This document shows, one piece after another, positions 25,559 to 35,120 of a stretch of 64,000 nucleotides of DNA. The stretch covers positions 1 through 64,000 of the forward strand of contig CALEZT010000216.1 of NCBI GenBank assembly GCA_937927975.1, written 5' to 3'. The stretch is from an uncultured Phycisphaerales bacterium. GTDB lineage: Bacteria; Planctomycetota; Phycisphaerae; Sedimentisphaerales; Anaerobacaceae. The translations under genes and the position numbers were made by a program. The notes under the pieces were generated by a model. It was not told the origin of the DNA. It worked only from the letters and a program-made list of their open reading frames with translations, and ran no database searches. The first letter of the stretch is position 1. Each line of letters starts with the position of its first letter.

Positions 25559-26530
25559 TTACAGCCATTTCTTCTTCTTGAAGACGACGATTTGCAGGGC
25601 CACGAGCACGACCAGGATGAGGATGAACACGAGGAACGCGGACTGATTGTCGCTGCCGGGGATGCCGCCGAGGTTGATGCCGAGCAGGCCGGTGAGAAAG
25701 CCCAGGGGAAGGAAGACCGCCGCCACGAGCGACAGGACGTACATCCGCGAGTTCAGTTGCTCGGAGAGCCGGTTGACCAGTTCCTCCTGCGTCACGGCCG
25801 CGCGGTCTCTGGCGGAATCGAGGTCCTCGATGCAGCGGATGAGGCGATCGGTCGCTTCCTTGAGGCGCAGGCGGTTGCTCTCGCTCAACCAGGGGACCGT
25901 CTCGGCCTGGAGTTTGGTCATCGCCTCCCTCTGAGGGGACAGGTATCGCCTCAGTGCGATGGCCTCCCGGCGAATGTCCGACAGCGAAGTTCGCAGGGAG
26001 TGACACTCCGACGCAATGACTTCCTGCTCCATGCGGGCGACGCGGTCGTCGACGTCCTCCACCGCGTTCTCCATTCCCGAGATCAGGCGGTCGCACAGAT
26101 CGACGACGAATTCCCCTGTGGTCCTCGGGCCTTTGCGTTCCCCGAACGCTGCGATGATATCGGCCTCGGAGAAGAGCTTCCTCTTTCGCGTGCTGATGAT
26201 CCGGGTCTCGTCCACCCACACTCGAACGGCGACCATGTCCTCGATGTCGGACCCAGGGTTCAGGTTCACCCCTCGCAGAGCGACGAGCAGCCCGCCTCCC
26301 ACCAGCGTGGTTCGCGGCCGGCTCTCTTCCGTCAGCAGCACGGAGGCAGGGACCTCATGTAGCCCGCTCTTGCTCGCGATCCACTCGACGCTTTCGGGAT
26401 GGGTGTAATCGAAGTGGAGCCAGAGCGGACCCTGTTCGGGCTTCCACTGGGCAACGCCCCTCCAATCGAGCTCCCTGGCGCCTCCCTGTCCGTCGAGAAG
26501 ACAGGCATACAGCAGTCCGTCGGTCGTCAT
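25559..26530 (-). CDS. zntB: CorA-family divalent cation transporter, ZntB-like
   Basis: 323 residues from ATG 26530 after a GAGGA site. Residues 1-~255 are the cytoplasmic funnel domain (LWLHFDYTHPES near 36-47; long helices around RMEQEVIASE and RRYLSPQREAM). Two membrane helices lie at the C-terminus (~265-285 and ~300-318). The pore signature is GINLGGIPG instead of the CorA GMN, the pattern seen in ZntB zinc transporters. The last residues are basic (FKKKKW), as in the family. Expected role: Zn2+ (or Mg2+) transport across the inner membrane. Symbol is given by family resemblance only. Confidence 0.88.
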   Translation of the reverse strand: MTTDGLLYACLLDGQGGARELDWRGVAQWKPEQGPLWLHFDYTHPESVEWIASKSGLHEVPASVLLTEESRPRTTLVGGGLLVALRGVNLNPGSDIEDMVAVRVWVDETRIISTRKRKLFSEADIIAAFGERKGPRTTGEFVVDLCDRLISGMENAVEDVDDRVARMEQEVIASECHSLRTSLSDIRREAIALRRYLSPQREAMTKLQAETVPWLSESNRLRLKEATDRLIRCIEDLDSARDRAAVTQEELVNRLSEQLNSRMYVLSLVAAVFLPLGFLTGLLGINLGGIPGSDNQSAFLVFILILVVLVALQIVVFKKKKWL

Positions 26531-26806
26531 CCGGTCGTTTCCTCAAGAGGCTGTCCGGCCTTCGGCCTTCCGAGGGCACACCCACCCCGGCAACACCGGC
26601 CGAACCCTGGTTGGGTTGCGATGAGAAACGGGCCCCATCACGGCCTGTCTGGAAGTACCACCGGGCCGGGAGATTGTCAACAGCAAGGGTTCCGCGGATC
26701 GGCATTCGACGAGACCTTCACCTTTTTTGCTTGAAGAAAACCCCGCGTGGGGAGTCTATATGCGTAGAAGCCGGGGCAGTTCCCGGCTCTGGACCCCCGG
26801 GGGGTC

Positions 26807-27484
26807 ATGGAGAAGACAGAAGTGGGCGGCATGGGCCGGGACAATTCGGCGGCCTTGTGGGACGGATCTGCCGACGCGCCGGCCGGCGTCGGGGATTCCG
26901 GCTCAGAATTGGGGCCGAGGGAGGCGTTTGAGCTGATTGTGAAACGCCATATGAAGGATGCCTACCTGATCGCTCTGGGTCTGGTCGGCAACCGCGAGGA
27001 CGCCCTGGAGCTGTCGCAGGAGGCTTTTTTTCGGGCCTACCAGCATTACGACACGCTGCACTCCAAGGGCAAGTTCTTCCCCTGGTTCTACCAGATCCTG
27101 CGGAACCTGTGCTTCAGCCACCTGCGAAAGAGGCGGGTCCGGCGGGCCAGTTCGCTGGACGACACGCAGTTGGGGTGTCCCGAGCCCGAGGGGCGCGACT
27201 CGTTCGAGCCCGACGCGATCGCCGAGCGAAACGAAGCCAAGGACCGCATCTGGAAGGCCATGGGCAAACTCGACGACAAGCACCGCGAAGTGATCCTGCT
27301 GAGGCACTTCCGGAACCTGTCGTACGACGAGATGGCCAGGGTGCTCTTTTGCAATCGGGGGACGGTGACCAGCCGGCTGTTCTACGCCCGGCAACAATTG
27401 AAAGAGATTTTGGACGAAGAGAGAGGTGCCCCGATCGCCCCGCGCGAGCCAGGGGAGCCCACGAAAGGAGGTCAGACGTCATGA
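26807..27484 (+). CDS. ECF-type RNA polymerase sigma factor
   Basis: 225 residues from ATG 26807, which follows a GGGGGG stretch. Residues ~40-105 are region 2 (AFELIVKRHMKDAYLIALGLVGN, EDALELSQEAFFRAYQH, WFYQILRNLC). Residues ~145-205 are region 4 (LDDKHREVILLRHFRNLSYDEMARVL, then the NRGTVTSRLFYARQQL recognition helix). The ~38-residue N-terminal extension and Pro-rich tail are unusual. Its stop overlaps the start of the zinc-finger gene (ATGA), the classic sigma/anti-sigma arrangement, so its activity is probably controlled by that protein. Confidence 0.92.
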   Translation: MEKTEVGGMGRDNSAALWDGSADAPAGVGDSGSELGPREAFELIVKRHMKDAYLIALGLVGNREDALELSQEAFFRAYQHYDTLHSKGKFFPWFYQILRNLCFSHLRKRRVRRASSLDDTQLGCPEPEGRDSFEPDAIAERNEAKDRIWKAMGKLDDKHREVILLRHFRNLSYDEMARVLFCNRGTVTSRLFYARQQLKEILDEERGAPIAPREPGEPTKGGQTS

Positions 27485-27927
27485 CCTGCCAGCATTACAG
27501 AGATTCCATGATGGCCTACCTGGACAACGAGCTGAACGAAGAACAGAAGCGAACCTTCGAGGGCCATCTGGCGTCCTGTGCCGACTGTACGCGGGACCTG
27601 GCCCAGTTCCGCAAGCTCAAACAGATGACCGATTGCGTGGCATTCGTCGAGCCGGAGGACCGCGTGTGGGAGCAGTACTGGGGGAATGTCTACAACCGGG
27701 TCGAGCGAGGCATCGGGTGGATCCTGTTCTCCGTGGCCGCGATCGCCTTGCTGATCTACGGCGGCTTTGAGGCCATCGAGAGCATCATCGTGGACCCGAC
27801 GCTCGGAGTCCTCCTGAAGATCGGCCTATTGGCTTTGCTGGGCGGCGGGGTTATACTGTTCGTTTCCGTGCTGCGGGAGCGGGTGTACTTCTGGAGCCGG
27901 GACCGATACAGAGACGTCAGGAGATAA
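27481..27927 (+). CDS. Zinc-finger membrane anti-sigma factor
   Basis: 148 residues; ATG 27481 overlaps the sigma-factor stop by 4 bases and is preceded by a near-perfect AAAGGAGGT site. The N-terminus has the zf-HC2/ZAS pattern (C3-x-H5 ... HLASCADC), which binds zinc and the cognate sigma factor. Two membrane helices follow at ~80-97 and ~108-128 (GWILFSVAAIALLIYGGF, IGLLALLGGGVILFVSV). This places the sigma-binding domain in the cytoplasm with a short periplasmic loop. The YbjQ gene starts 5 bases after its stop, so all three are one operon. Confidence 0.9.
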   Translation: MTCQHYRDSMMAYLDNELNEEQKRTFEGHLASCADCTRDLAQFRKLKQMTDCVAFVEPEDRVWEQYWGNVYNRVERGIGWILFSVAAIALLIYGGFEAIESIIVDPTLGVLLKIGLLALLGGGVILFVSVLRERVYFWSRDRYRDVRR

Positions 27928-27931
27928 CGCC

Positions 27932-28246
27932 ATGCTGCTTTCCACAACCGATACGATCGCAGGCAAGACCATCGTCAAACACCTCGGCCTGGTCCGCGGC
28001 AACACGATCCGCGCCCGGCACATCGGCAAGGACATCATGGCGGGCCTCCGCAACCTCGTCGGAGGCGAGGTTACCGAGTACACCAAACTGCTGGGCGAAT
28101 CGCGCGAGCAGGCGCTGGACCGGATGCTCGATGAGGCCAAGAGACTGGGCGCCAACGCCATCGTCGGCATCCGATTCTCCACGTCGGAGGTGGCGGCGCA
28201 CGCCGCGGAGATCCTCGCCTACGGCACCGCGGTCGTCGTCGAGTGA
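27932..28246 (+). CDS. YbjQ/UPF0145 family protein
   Basis: 104 residues from ATG 27932, with AGGAG just upstream and only 4 bases after the anti-sigma stop. Typical family features: TTDTIAGKTIVKHLGLVRGNTIRARHIGKDI at the start, ARKH-type helix DRMLDEAKRLGANAIVGIRF, and a C-terminal YGTAVVV strand. These small proteins form pentamer-like rings and are annotated as putative heavy-metal-binding; their exact role is not settled. Co-transcription with an ECF sigma/anti-sigma pair suggests a stress-related or envelope-related function. Confidence 0.9.
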   Translation: MLLSTTDTIAGKTIVKHLGLVRGNTIRARHIGKDIMAGLRNLVGGEVTEYTKLLGESREQALDRMLDEAKRLGANAIVGIRFSTSEVAAHAAEILAYGTAVVVE

Positions 28247-28261
28247 ACGGAACGCACGCAC

Positions 28262-28306
28262 GTCATGACGCCCACGCCGGATGCTTCACTGCGTTCAGCA
28301 TGACAA
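28262..28306. repeat. Dispersed palindromic repeat (GTCATGCTGAAC type)
   Basis: Bounded by GTCATG and CATGAC and carrying TGCTGAACGCAGTGAAGCATC on the minus strand. It is the repeat class whose spurious translation reads HAERSEAS; a diverged relative is at 33373-33465. Confidence 0.6.
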
Positions 28307-28363
28307 GAGGGCGTACATCGCGACGCGGCCCATTCGCAAGCCTGTTCCGGGTGCATGACCGTA

Positions 28364-28477
28364 GGCCAGCAGCATGGAGGATACGCCGGGCACATCCGAA
28401 CGACACTTGGGGGCTCATTCATCATGCTGCTGGCCCAAAGCGCAAAATCTCCGGCCGAAGGCCGGAATCCGGATCGG
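28364..28477. repeat. Inverted repeat and third copy of the CATGCTGCTGGC repeat family
   Basis: GGCCAGCAGCATG (28364-28376) and CATGCTGCTGGCC (28423-28435) are perfect 13-base inverted arms 46 bases apart. The right arm continues as CAAAGCGCAAAATCTCCGG, then a GGCC-GAA-GGCC hairpin and ATCCGGATC, matching the 5' two-thirds of the copies at 63372-63459 and 63533-63614. Apart from this and 28262-28306, nothing else is supportable in the gap 28247-28677. Confidence 0.6.
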
Positions 28478-28677
28478 TCCGTCCCTCTCCTTGGGCGTCC
28501 TGGGCAACCGTCTGAGCCCCGGCGTTCGGCTCGCCGCGGGGCCGCGCAACTGCGGTCATGCCCGCCGCCCCTCTCCCGGCCGGGTTTGGGGTTGAAAACC
28601 TCCCTCGTTGCGATTACCTTGGTGCCGATTCGCCCGCATCCGGGCGGACTGTTTCCGTAAGTCGGAGGTATTTTGTC

Positions 28678-31600
28678 ATGGGAGGTCATACCATGTGTGA
28701 ACGTCGCTTGAAGGGAAGGACCCTTTGTGCCGCCTCGGTCGCGGTCGTGCTGCTGTCGTCGGTGGCGCAGGGACAGTGGAAGCCCGCGGCGGGCCCCCTG
28801 ATGACCCGATGGGCCAAGGAGGTCTCGCCCGAGAACGCGCTGCCCGAGTATCCCCGGCCGCAGATGGTCCGCAAGGACTGGCTGAACCTCAACGGCCTGT
28901 GGGACTACGCCATCAAGGCCAAGGACGCCGCGCGGCCCGAGAGTTTTGATGGTCAGATCCTCGTTCCTTTCCCCATCGAGTCGGCCCTCTCCGGCGTGAT
29001 GAAACCCGTCGGCCCGGACAATCGCCTGTGGTATCGCAGGACGTTCGAGACGCCGAAAGGACATGGTTGGGATCAGGAAGGCAGACGAATCCTGCTCCAT
29101 TTCGGGGCCGTCGATTGGGACGCCACCGTCTGGGTCAACGGCAAGGAGGTCGGCAACCACAAGGGCGGCTACGATCCCTTCACCTTCGACATCACCGACG
29201 CTGTAGCCCAGCCGCCCTCGGCTGGGAGCGAGACACCGCCGGGGGTGGCGGTGCCACAGCACGAGATCGTCGTCTCCGTCTGGGACCCGACCGACGCCGG
29301 CACGCAACCCCGCGGCAAGCAGATCCGCAACCCCCACGGCATCTGGTACACCCCCGTCACCGGCATCTGGCAGACCGTCTGGCTGGAGCCGGTCGGCTCT
29401 GTCTACATCAAGTCCATCCGCATGACGCCGGACATTGACACAGCGACCCTCAGGCTCAGGGTCGAAGTCGGCGGCGACGTTTCCGACGTGAATCAATACA
29501 CCATCGACGCCTCGCTGGTCGGCAATCCGCCTCAGAGAACCAGCGGCATACGCAACGAAAAACCGACCGGGATGGCATTCGGGCGGATTGGCGAGGAATT
29601 GGAGATCCTCCTGAAGGACCCGAAGCTCTGGACGCCCGACAATCCGCATCTGTACGATCTGAGGGTCATGCTCGGGAGGAAGAGCTCGGAGAAGAACACG
29701 GGCAGCCGTACGGTCGTGAGTTACGATTATGTCGACCAGATGACGACCTACTTCGCCATGCGGAAGATCGCGCTGGCCAAGGACGAGGCCGGCATCAATC
29801 GGCTGTTCCTGAACAACAAGCCGCTGTTTCAGTATGGCCCGCTGGATCAGGGCTGGTGGCCCGATGGGCTGTATACCGCGCCGACCGATGAGGCGCTGCG
29901 GTACGACATCGAGGTCACCAAGCGTCTGGGCATGAACATGGCCCGCAAGCACGTCAAGATCGAGCCCGCCCGCTGGTACTACTGGTGCGACAAGCTGGGC
30001 CTCCTGGTCTGGCAGGACATGCCCAGCGGCGACCGCTACATCGGCGGCAACGACCCCGACCTCAAACGCTCCGAGGAATCCGCCAAGCAGTTCGAGCTGG
30101 AACTGACCCGCATGATCGACGCCTTCTACAACCACCCGTCGATCGTGATGTGGGTGCCGTTCAACGAAGGCTGGGGCCAGTACGACACGCCGCGAATCGT
30201 GGACCTCGTCCGCAAGCTCGACCCGACGCGGCTGGTCAACAACGCCAGCGGCTGGACCGATCGCCGCGTGGGCGACGTGATGGACATCCACAGCTACCCC
30301 GGCCCGGCGGCGCCCCGACTGGAGGCCAATCGCGCCGGCGTGCTCGGCGAGTTCGGCGGCCTGGGCCTGCCCCTGCCCGGCCACACCTGGCAGGCCGAGC
30401 GGAACTGGGGCTATCGCAGCTACACGACCCAGGACGAGCTGACCGACGCCTACATCGCCCTCATCAAGAAGCTCCACCCGCTGACCGGCGCGCCGGGCCT
30501 GGCTGCCGCCGTCTACACGCAGACGACCGACGTCGAGATCGAGGTCAACGGCCTGATGACCTACGACCGCGAGATCATCAAGATGGACGCGGCCCGCATC
30601 ACCGCCGCAAACCAGACCCTCTACACGCCGCCGGAACCGCGGAAGGCCCAGGGCGACAAGCTCATCCCGCCTGCCACGCCGCTGGTCGCGTGCGACCCGT
30701 ACTTCAGCATCTGGTCCCCCGCGGACAATCTGACGGACGAGGACACCACCCACTGGACGGGCAAGCCGCACCGCCTGACCAGCATGATCCGCATCGACGG
30801 CAAGCCCTACCGCATCATGGGCGCCACGCCGGGCAAGGCGCCCGCGTTGAAACAGACGAGTCTGACGGTCCTGCCCACGCGGACGATCTACACGTTCGAG
30901 GGAGCGGGCATCGCGTTGACGCTGACCTTCATGACCCCCGCTCTGCCGGAGGACATCGACCTGCTGTCGCGACCGGTGACGTATCTCACGTACGACTTCC
31001 GCGCCACCGACGGCAAGAAGCACGAGGTGCAGGTGTACTTCGACGCCTCCGCGGAGCTGGCGGTCAACACCGCCAATCAGCAGGTCGTCTGGGCCTCCGA
31101 AGAAGCGGGGGACCTGGCGGTCTGCAAGGTCGGCTCGAAGGATCAGCCGATCCTCGCCAAGCGAGGCGACGACATCCGGATCGACTGGGGATATCTCTAC
31201 GTGGCCGCTCCGAAAGATGCGGTCGCAACCCGCGCGTTCGCCGGCCGCGGCGCGGCCCAGGGCGGATTCGCCGGCAACGGCCTGCAATCGGCGATCGCGT
31301 CGCCCGAGTCTCCCGCCAACGCCGACGCGATCTGCGCCGCCATGGCGCTGAAGCCCCAGACGGTCGCCAGGAAGACCGTCTCCTGCTGGCTCATGGTCGC
31401 CTACGACGACCTCTACTCGATCCAGTACATGAAGAAGAACCTCCGACCCTACTGGCGCCGCAACGGCTGGGAGGCCGCGGACCTGCTCAAAGCGTCCGCG
31501 AAGGACTATCAGTCACTGAGCAAGACCTGCGCCGCGTTCGATGAGAGATTGATGGCTGATCTGACCAAGGCCGGCGGTCAGAAGTATGCCAAGCTGGCGG

Positions 31601-33243
31601 CGCTGGCGTATCGGCAGTGCTTCGCGGCGGGCAAGTTCGTCGCCGACGACAACGGGCAGCCGATCTCCTTCTGCAAGGAGAACCACTCCAACGGCTGCAT
31701 CGGGACCTCGGACGTGTTCTACCCGATGGCCCCGCAGTTCCTGCTGTTTGGCCCTTCGGTGGCCAAGTCCTTCCTCGTGCCCTTCATGAACTACGCGGCC
31801 AGCGAGCGGTGGAAGTTCCCCTTCGCACCGCACGACCTGGGCCAGTACCCGCACGCCAACGGCCAGGTCTACGGCGGCGGCGAGCGGTCCGAACAGAACC
31901 AGATGCCCGTCGAGGAGTCGGGCAACCTGCTGATCCTCATGGCCGCGGTCGCCCAGATGGAAGGCAACGCGGACTTCGCGGGCCTGTACTGGCCGCAGTT
32001 GGAGAAGTGGGCAGAGTATCTCAAAGACAAGGGCTTCGACCCCGAGAACCAGCTCTGCACGGACGACTTCGCAGGCCACCTGGCCCACAACGTGAACCTC
32101 TCGGCCAAGGCGATCTGCGGCCTGGGCTCGTTCGCCAAGCTCTGCGAAATGCGGGGCGACAAGGCCAAAGCCGCCGAGTACTCCAAGATCGCCAAGGAGT
32201 TCGCCGCCCGCTGGGTGAAAGAGGCCGCCGATAGTTCAAGTGTCGCGGGCATCCTGCCCGCGAATCGAGGACGGGACGCCTTCGACACGAAGCAAGAACG
32301 CGGGCAGGATGCCCGCGACACAGTGGACCACTTCCGCCTGGCGTTCGACAAGCCCGGCACCTGGAGCCAGAAGTACAACCTCGTCTGGGACCGCATCCTG
32401 GGACTGAACCTGTTCCCCGACGAGGTCAAGCAGAAGGAGATGGCCCATTACAGGAGAATCCAGAACAAGTACGGCCTGCCGCTGGACAATCGCTCGCTGT
32501 ACACCAAGCTCGACTGGATCCTCTGGACCGCGACGCTCACCCAGAACCGCGAGGACTTCGAGGCTCTGGTGAACCCGGTGTTCCTGTTCCTCAACGAGAC
32601 GCCCGACCGATCGCCCATGACCGACTGGTACTTCACGGACAACGCCCGCAAGCGGGGCTTCACCGCCCGCCCGGTCGTCGGAGGCGTCTTCATTCAGATG
32701 CTCTACGACAAAGGCGTGTGGAAGAAGTACGCGAGCAGGGACAAGACCAAGGCGTCCAACTACGCCCCGATGCCCAAGCCCCCGGTGATCACGACGGTCG
32801 TGCCCACGGCGCAGGACGAGCCCGCCCTGTGGCGGTACACGACGCGAAGACCCGGCCAGGACTGGTTCAAACCCGAGTTCGACGCGAGCCTGTGGCGCGA
32901 GGGCAAGAGCGGGTTCGGCACGCGCGACACGCCCGGCGCGATCGTCAACACCGTCTGGGACACGCGGGACATCTGGCTCCGCCGCGAGTTCACGCTGCCC
33001 GAAGGCAAGTACGACAACGTCGGCCTGAGCGTCCACCACGACGAGGACGTCGAGGTCTACCTCAACGGCGTCCCGGCCATGACCGCCAACGGCTACACGG
33101 TCGATTACGAGGCCCTGCCACTGACGCCTGCCGGCGCCGCGGCCCTCAAGCCCGGCAAGAATGTGATCGCGGTCCACTGCCGCCAGACCAGCGGCGGCCA
33201 GTACATCGACGTCGGCCTCGTCCAGATGGTCGAGCGAAAATGA
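28678..33243 (+). CDS. Secreted GH2 glycosidase fused to a DUF4965/glutaminase-like domain
   Basis: 1521 residues. Two start codons (28678 and 28693) each follow their own GGAGGT; both give a signal peptide. Residues ~60-640 form the GH2 sugar-binding, Ig and TIM-barrel domains, with acid/base E497 (PFNEGW) and likely nucleophile E558 (LGEFGG). Residues ~660-1330 match the DUF5127/DUF4965/DUF1793 set of GtaA-like 'glutaminase' proteins ([58 protein letters not shown]). Residues ~1365-1521 are a beta-sandwich ([10 protein letters not shown] ... [10 protein letters not shown]). Two repeat-derived in-frame inserts are present (~176-195 and ~1188-1215). It opens the carbohydrate locus; likely extracellular glycan cleavage. 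Confidence 0.88.
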   Translation: MGGHTMCERRLKGRTLCAASVAVVLLSSVAQGQWKPAAGPLMTRWAKEVSPENALPEYPRPQMVRKDWLNLNGLWDYAIKAKDAARPESFDGQILVPFPIESALSGVMKPVGPDNRLWYRRTFETPKGHGWDQEGRRILLHFGAVDWDATVWVNGKEVGNHKGGYDPFTFDITDAVAQPPSAGSETPPGVAVPQHEIVVSVWDPTDAGTQPRGKQIRNPHGIWYTPVTGIWQTVWLEPVGSVYIKSIRMTPDIDTATLRLRVEVGGDVSDVNQYTIDASLVGNPPQRTSGIRNEKPTGMAFGRIGEELEILLKDPKLWTPDNPHLYDLRVMLGRKSSEKNTGSRTVVSYDYVDQMTTYFAMRKIALAKDEAGINRLFLNNKPLFQYGPLDQGWWPDGLYTAPTDEALRYDIEVTKRLGMNMARKHVKIEPARWYYWCDKLGLLVWQDMPSGDRYIGGNDPDLKRSEESAKQFELELTRMIDAFYNHPSIVMWVPFNEGWGQYDTPRIVDLVRKLDPTRLVNNASGWTDRRVGDVMDIHSYPGPAAPRLEANRAGVLGEFGGLGLPLPGHTWQAERNWGYRSYTTQDELTDAYIALIKKLHPLTGAPGLAAAVYTQTTDVEIEVNGLMTYDREIIKMDAARITAANQTLYTPPEPRKAQGDKLIPPATPLVACDPYFSIWSPADNLTDEDTTHWTGKPHRLTSMIRIDGKPYRIMGATPGKAPALKQTSLTVLPTRTIYTFEGAGIALTLTFMTPALPEDIDLLSRPVTYLTYDFRATDGKKHEVQVYFDASAELAVNTANQQVVWASEEAGDLAVCKVGSKDQPILAKRGDDIRIDWGYLYVAAPKDAVATRAFAGRGAAQGGFAGNGLQSAIASPESPANADAICAAMALKPQTVARKTVSCWLMVAYDDLYSIQYMKKNLRPYWRRNGWEAADLLKASAKDYQSLSKTCAAFDERLMADLTKAGGQKYAKLAALAYRQCFAAGKFVADDNGQPISFCKENHSNGCIGTSDVFYPMAPQFLLFGPSVAKSFLVPFMNYAASERWKFPFAPHDLGQYPHANGQVYGGGERSEQNQMPVEESGNLLILMAAVAQMEGNADFAGLYWPQLEKWAEYLKDKGFDPENQLCTDDFAGHLAHNVNLSAKAICGLGSFAKLCEMRGDKAKAAEYSKIAKEFAARWVKEAADSSSVAGILPANRGRDAFDTKQERGQDARDTVDHFRLAFDKPGTWSQKYNLVWDRILGLNLFPDEVKQKEMAHYRRIQNKYGLPLDNRSLYTKLDWILWTATLTQNREDFEALVNPVFLFLNETPDRSPMTDWYFTDNARKRGFTARPVVGGVFIQMLYDKGVWKKYASRDKTKASNYAPMPKPPVITTVVPTAQDEPALWRYTTRRPGQDWFKPEFDASLWREGKSGFGTRDTPGAIVNTVWDTRDIWLRREFTLPEGKYDNVGLSVHHDEDVEVYLNGVPAMTANGYTVDYEALPLTPAGAAALKPGKNVIAVHCRQTSGGQYIDVGLVQMVERK
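29203..29264. repeat. Palindromic insert in the GH2 domain
   Basis: CAGCCGCCCTCGGCTG near the left end and CCGCCGGGGGTGGCGG further on are each self-complementary. The segment adds in-frame VAQPPSAG and GVAVPQ between FDITDA and [11 protein letters not shown], two strands that are adjacent in GH2 proteins. Confidence 0.5.
32240..32321. repeat. MITE-like element with perfect 23-bp inverted ends, in frame inside the GH2-DUF4965 gene
   Basis: The arm 32240-32262 (starting GTGTCGCGGGCATCC) is the exact reverse complement of 32299-32321, with 36 bases between. It is read in frame and adds about 28 residues ([16 protein letters not shown] and RGQDARDT) between a conserved helix (FAARWVKEA) and [14 protein letters not shown] one-armed copy sits in the sulfatase gene at 34064-34113. 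Confidence 0.8.
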
Positions 33244-33275
33244 AAACCGCAACGATCCCAACACCAATCATCGCA

Positions 33276-33302
33276 CAGGGGCAACCACAACGGTTGGCCC
33301 TG
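33276..33302. terminator. Hairpin after the GH2-DUF4965 gene
   Basis: CAGGGGCAACC (33276-33286) and GGTTGGCCCTG (33292-33302) form an 11-bp stem with one mismatch and a 5-base loop, 33 bases after the stop, followed by CCTGTTTC. Confidence 0.5.
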
Positions 33303-33372
33303 CCTGTTTCGGCGCACGCTGGATGATGAGAATGATTCCACGAGGAATATCCTGGAATGTTTGCGCGACCTG

Positions 33373-33465
33373 TGTCATCCTGAGCGAAGCGAAGGATCCG
33401 GCCCGCGAACGAGAGTGCCCTTTCGTCCGATGCCCAGATCCTTCGGCTATCGCCTCAGGATGACA
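33373..33465. repeat. Dispersed imperfect inverted repeat (TGTCATCCTGAG type)
   Basis: TGTCATCCTGAGCGAAGCGA starts it and TCGCCTCAGGATGACA ends it. The same class, found in many bacterial genomes, yields the spurious peptide CHPERSEGSG when translated. It lies in the gap before the sulfatase gene. Confidence 0.65.
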
Positions 33466-33525
33466 AGTTCCGACCACGCGTGGAAGGTCTTCAACATGCG
33501 ATTGCCTTCAACAGAGGAGATTCAC

Positions 33526-35031
33526 ATGCCATCCAAGATGACGCGACGGGAATTCGTGAAGAGCTGCACCGCAGGCGTCTCGTTCCTGACTACGACATCT
33601 CTTGCGGCGCAGCAGAGCCCGGCCGCGGAAAGCAAGCGGCCCAACATCATTCTGATCGTCGCCGACGACCACGGCCGGGGCGACCTGGGCTGCTATGGCA
33701 ACCCGGTCGTCAAGACGCCTAACCTGGACAAGCTCGCTTCCGAGGGCGTGCGATTCACCAACGCCTTCTGTACGACGGCCAGTTGCAGCGCGAGCCGGTC
33801 GGTGATCCTCAGCGGACTCTACAACCACCTCAACGGCCAGTACGGCCACCAGCACGATTACCACCACTTCGCCAGCTTCAACACCGTGCGAAGCCTGCCC
33901 GTGCTGCTCTCGCAGGGCGGGTACCACACCGCTCGCATCGGCAAGTACCACGTCGCGCCGGACGAAGTCTATAAGTTTGACACGGTGCTCCAGGGCAACG
34001 ACCGCAACGCGGTGCAGATGGCGGATGCGTGTCGCGAGTTCTTCGATGCCGGCGGCCAGGCACGTGTCGCGGGCATCCTGCCCGCGAATCAAGGGCGGGA
34101 CGCCCTCGCCACAAGGCCTTTCTTCCTGTACTTCTGCACGAGCGACCCGCATCGCGGCGGGGGCAAGGCGACCGACCTGCCCCACCAGCCGGACCGGTTC
34201 GGCAATCGCGAGCAGGGCTATCCCGGCGTCACAGAATCCAGGTACGATCCCAAAGAGGTCGTCGTGCCGGACTTCCTGCCGGACAGCCCCGAGTGCCGGG
34301 CCGAGCTGGCGCAGTATTGCCAGGCGGTCTCGCGCATCGATCAGGGCATCGGCCGGCTCGTCGAGCACCTCAAAAAAGCGGGCCAGTACGACAACACGAT
34401 CCTGATCTACATCTCCGACAATGGCATCGCCTTCCCCGGCGCCAAGACGACGGTCTACGAACCGGGCATCAACCTGCCCTGCATCGTCCGCACGCCCTGG
34501 CAGCAGAACAAGGGCATCGCCACCGACGCGATGATCAACTGGGCGGATTTGACGCCGACGATCCTGGACTGGGCGGGCGCGACGCCCCGCGATTACGCAT
34601 TCCACGGCCGGTCATTCAAGCCGGTCCTGGAACGCGAGCATGCCGAGAACTGGGACACGACCTACGCGTCGCACACGTTCCACGAGATCACGATGTACTA
34701 CCCGATGCGGGTCGTCCGCGAGCGGCGGTTCAAGCTCATCTGGAACCTCGCGCACGGCCTGGACTACCCGTTCGCCAGCGACCTGTGGGAATCCGCCACG
34801 TGGCAGGCGACGATCAAAGCCGGCGCCAAGCTCTACGGCAAACGGACCGTCGACGCCTACCTCCACCGATCTCGCTTCGAGCTCTACGACCTCGAAAACG
34901 ATCCGCACGAGGTGAAGAACCTGGCCGACGATCCGCAGCACAAAGCCACGCTCGACCGGATGAAAACCAAGCTCAAGGCTTTTCAAAAGCAAACGAAAGA
35001 CCCGTGGATTCTCAAATGGGAATATGAGTAA
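33526..35031 (+). CDS. Tat-exported type I sulfatase
   Basis: 501 residues from ATG 33526 after GAGGAG. The signal MTRREFVKSCTAGVSFLTT carries an RR motif typical of Tat export. Sulfatase features: metal-binding DDH (D47-D48-H49), the formylglycine motif C87-S-A-S-R91 followed by SVILSGLYNH, GKYHVAP, FFLYFCTSDPHRG, and ISDNGIAFPGAKTTVYEPG. C87 would be converted to formylglycine by an anaerobic (AtsB-type) or FGE enzyme not in this window. Expected role: periplasmic removal of sulfate esters from a glycan or other ester. Residues ~180-196 ([13 protein letters not shown]) are a repeat-derived insert just before the RPFFLYF strand. Part of the carbohydrate locus. Confidence 0.92.
   Translation: MPSKMTRREFVKSCTAGVSFLTTTSLAAQQSPAAESKRPNIILIVADDHGRGDLGCYGNPVVKTPNLDKLASEGVRFTNAFCTTASCSASRSVILSGLYNHLNGQYGHQHDYHHFASFNTVRSLPVLLSQGGYHTARIGKYHVAPDEVYKFDTVLQGNDRNAVQMADACREFFDAGGQARVAGILPANQGRDALATRPFFLYFCTSDPHRGGGKATDLPHQPDRFGNREQGYPGVTESRYDPKEVVVPDFLPDSPECRAELAQYCQAVSRIDQGIGRLVEHLKKAGQYDNTILIYISDNGIAFPGAKTTVYEPGINLPCIVRTPWQQNKGIATDAMINWADLTPTILDWAGATPRDYAFHGRSFKPVLEREHAENWDTTYASHTFHEITMYYPMRVVRERRFKLIWNLAHGLDYPFASDLWESATWQATIKAGAKLYGKRTVDAYLHRSRFELYDLENDPHEVKNLADDPQHKATLDRMKTKLKAFQKQTKDPWILKWEYE
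34064..34113. repeat. One-armed copy of the 32240-32321 element, in frame inside the sulfatase gene
   Basis: Bases 34064-34086 are identical to the 23-base arm at 32240-32262, then the sequence stays similar for ~30 more bases (AATCAAGGGCGGGACGCC versus AATCGAGGACGGGACGCC). Confidence 0.7.
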
Positions 35032-35058
35032 TCCCGAGCCGGCGGCCTCAAGTCGCTC

Positions 35059-35086
35059 TTGGCGCATGCGATCGATCGGATAGAAT
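35059..35086 (+). promoter_or_regulatory. Promoter for the xylulokinase-GH5 pair
   Basis: TTGGCG, a 16-base spacer and TAGAAT (35081-35086), about 100 bases before the xylulokinase start. Confidence 0.4.
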
Positions 35087-35120
35087 GCAGCCACAAAGGC
35101 CAAGGAGAAGACCGAGGGGC

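Noticed and set aside
28219..31287. A 1022-codon minus-strand frame opposite GH2
   Set aside because: Antisense shadow of a gene with catalytic GH2 motifs; its N-terminus derives from intergenic repeats.
33361..33525. Extended N-terminus of the sulfatase starting at 33361
   Set aside because: It would translate the TGTCATCC repeat (CHPERSEGSG), a known spurious peptide; the Tat signal at 33526 with GAGGAG is the credible start.
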